Shown here in pieces: positions 6,105 through 6,512 of a DNA stretch of 6,512 nucleotides (position 1 is the first letter of the stretch; every line of letters starts with the position of its first letter). A program made the translations under genes and the position numbers. This DNA comes from Fen-999 sp964469455 (lineage in GTDB: Bacteria; Pseudomonadota; Gammaproteobacteria; Burkholderiales; Rhodocyclaceae), in contig CAYXZX010000155.1 in NCBI GenBank assembly GCA_964469455.1, positions 1 to 6,512 on the forward strand. Direction: 5' to 3'. Under the pieces are notes generated by a model that had not been told where the DNA came from, made no database searches, and worked only from the letters and a program-made list of their open reading frames with translations.

Positions 6105-6512
6105 ATGAACACGCGCACCATCGAAAGCATCGTCGCCGGTCAGCAGGTCACGGACGGCGCCGGCGTACGCATCACGCGCCTGCTCACCCAAGCGCAGCAG
6201 CGCCGGCTCGATCCCTTCCTGATGCTGGACAACTTCCGCAGCGACGATCCGAAGGACTACATCGCCGGTTTCCCGGACCATCCGCACCGCGGCTTCGAAA
6301 CCGTCACCTACATGATCGCCGGCCGCATGCGACACCGCGACAATGCCGGCCACGAGGGCGTGCTGGAGAACGGCGGCATCCAGTGGATGGTCGCCGGGCG
6401 CGGCATCGTCCACTCCGAAATGCCTGAGCAGCAAGACGGGCGGATGGAGGGCTTCCAGCTCTGGCTCAACCTGCCGGCCGCGAACAAGATGGCCGACCCC
6501 TGGTACCGCAAT
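6105..6512 (+). CDS. Pirin family protein, partial (N-terminal 136 codons)
   Basis: Cupin-fold, iron-binding protein of the pirin family; the right edge cuts off the C-terminal half. ATG at 6105 is preceded by GGAG with eight bases between. The N-terminal cupin domain is well conserved: DPFLMLDNF (36-44), FPDHPHRGFETVTYM (56-70), MRHRDNAGHEGVLENGG (75-91), IQWMVAGRGIVHSEMP (92-107) and FQLWLNLP. The four expected metal ligands are all present: His59, His61, His103 and Glu105. Known members include a transcription cofactor in mammals, a quercetin dioxygenase activity in some bacteria, and a regulator of pyruvate dehydrogenase in Serratia. Which of these applies here cannot be seen. It is divergent from the DUF255 gene and may share control with it. 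Confidence 0.95.
   Translation, partial: MNTRTIESIVAGQQVTDGAGVRITRLLTQAQQRRLDPFLMLDNFRSDDPKDYIAGFPDHPHRGFETVTYMIAGRMRHRDNAGHEGVLENGGIQWMVAGRGIVHSEMPEQQDGRMEGFQLWLNLPAANKMADPWYRN

Overview
The window looks like chromosomal DNA from a high-GC Gram-negative bacterium, most likely a betaproteobacterium of the Rhodocyclales/Burkholderiales type. That placement rests on three things: GC-rich third positions throughout, a c551/c552-type mono-heme cytochrome, and a Liv-type branched-chain amino acid ABC operon. It is an inference from protein resemblance, not a database match. There are no RNA genes, insertion sequences, phage genes or CRISPR arrays. Coding density is high, and no gap between genes exceeds about 120 bases.

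Layout, right to left (most genes are on the minus strand). At the right edge, on the plus strand, lies the first 136 codons of a pirin (6105 onward). An 83-base divergent intergenic region separates it from a minus-strand DUF255/YyaL protein: a thioredoxin-like domain with CHWCH followed by a long helical-barrel region (6021 to 4153). After 61 bases comes a small periplasmic cytochrome c551/c552 (4091 to 3780), closed by a strong 13-bp hairpin terminator (3735-3764). Immediately beyond is a good sigma70-type promoter (TTGACA, 17-base spacer, CAGAAT), then a HAAP/Liv-type ABC transporter operon. Its order is lipoprotein substrate-binding protein (3661 to 2321), a second intrinsic terminator, livH-type permease (2260 to 1337), livM-type permease (1344 to 301) and livG-type ATPase (304 to beyond the left edge). 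A livF-type ATPase would be expected just outside the window.

How the genes work together. The binding protein captures an amino acid or related small carboxylate/amide in the periplasm. LivH and LivM form the membrane channel and LivG (with the unseen LivF) powers it. The terminator between the binding-protein gene and livH probably lets the binding protein be made in excess over the membrane parts. livH-livM and livM-livG overlap, so they are translationally coupled. The cytochrome, the DUF255 protein and pirin are separate from the transporter. The cytochrome is a soluble electron carrier; the other two are redox- or metal-related proteins without an assigned physiological role here.

Nothing in the window amounts to a clearly new multi-gene system. 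The most unusual item is the end of the substrate-binding protein: a Gly-Met tail with 11 methionines at almost perfect three-residue spacing, on a protein that is also a predicted lipoprotein with a homopolymeric C8 tract in its linker. The attenuator-like terminator directly in front of livH, which has no visible Shine-Dalgarno sequence, is the second item worth following up.
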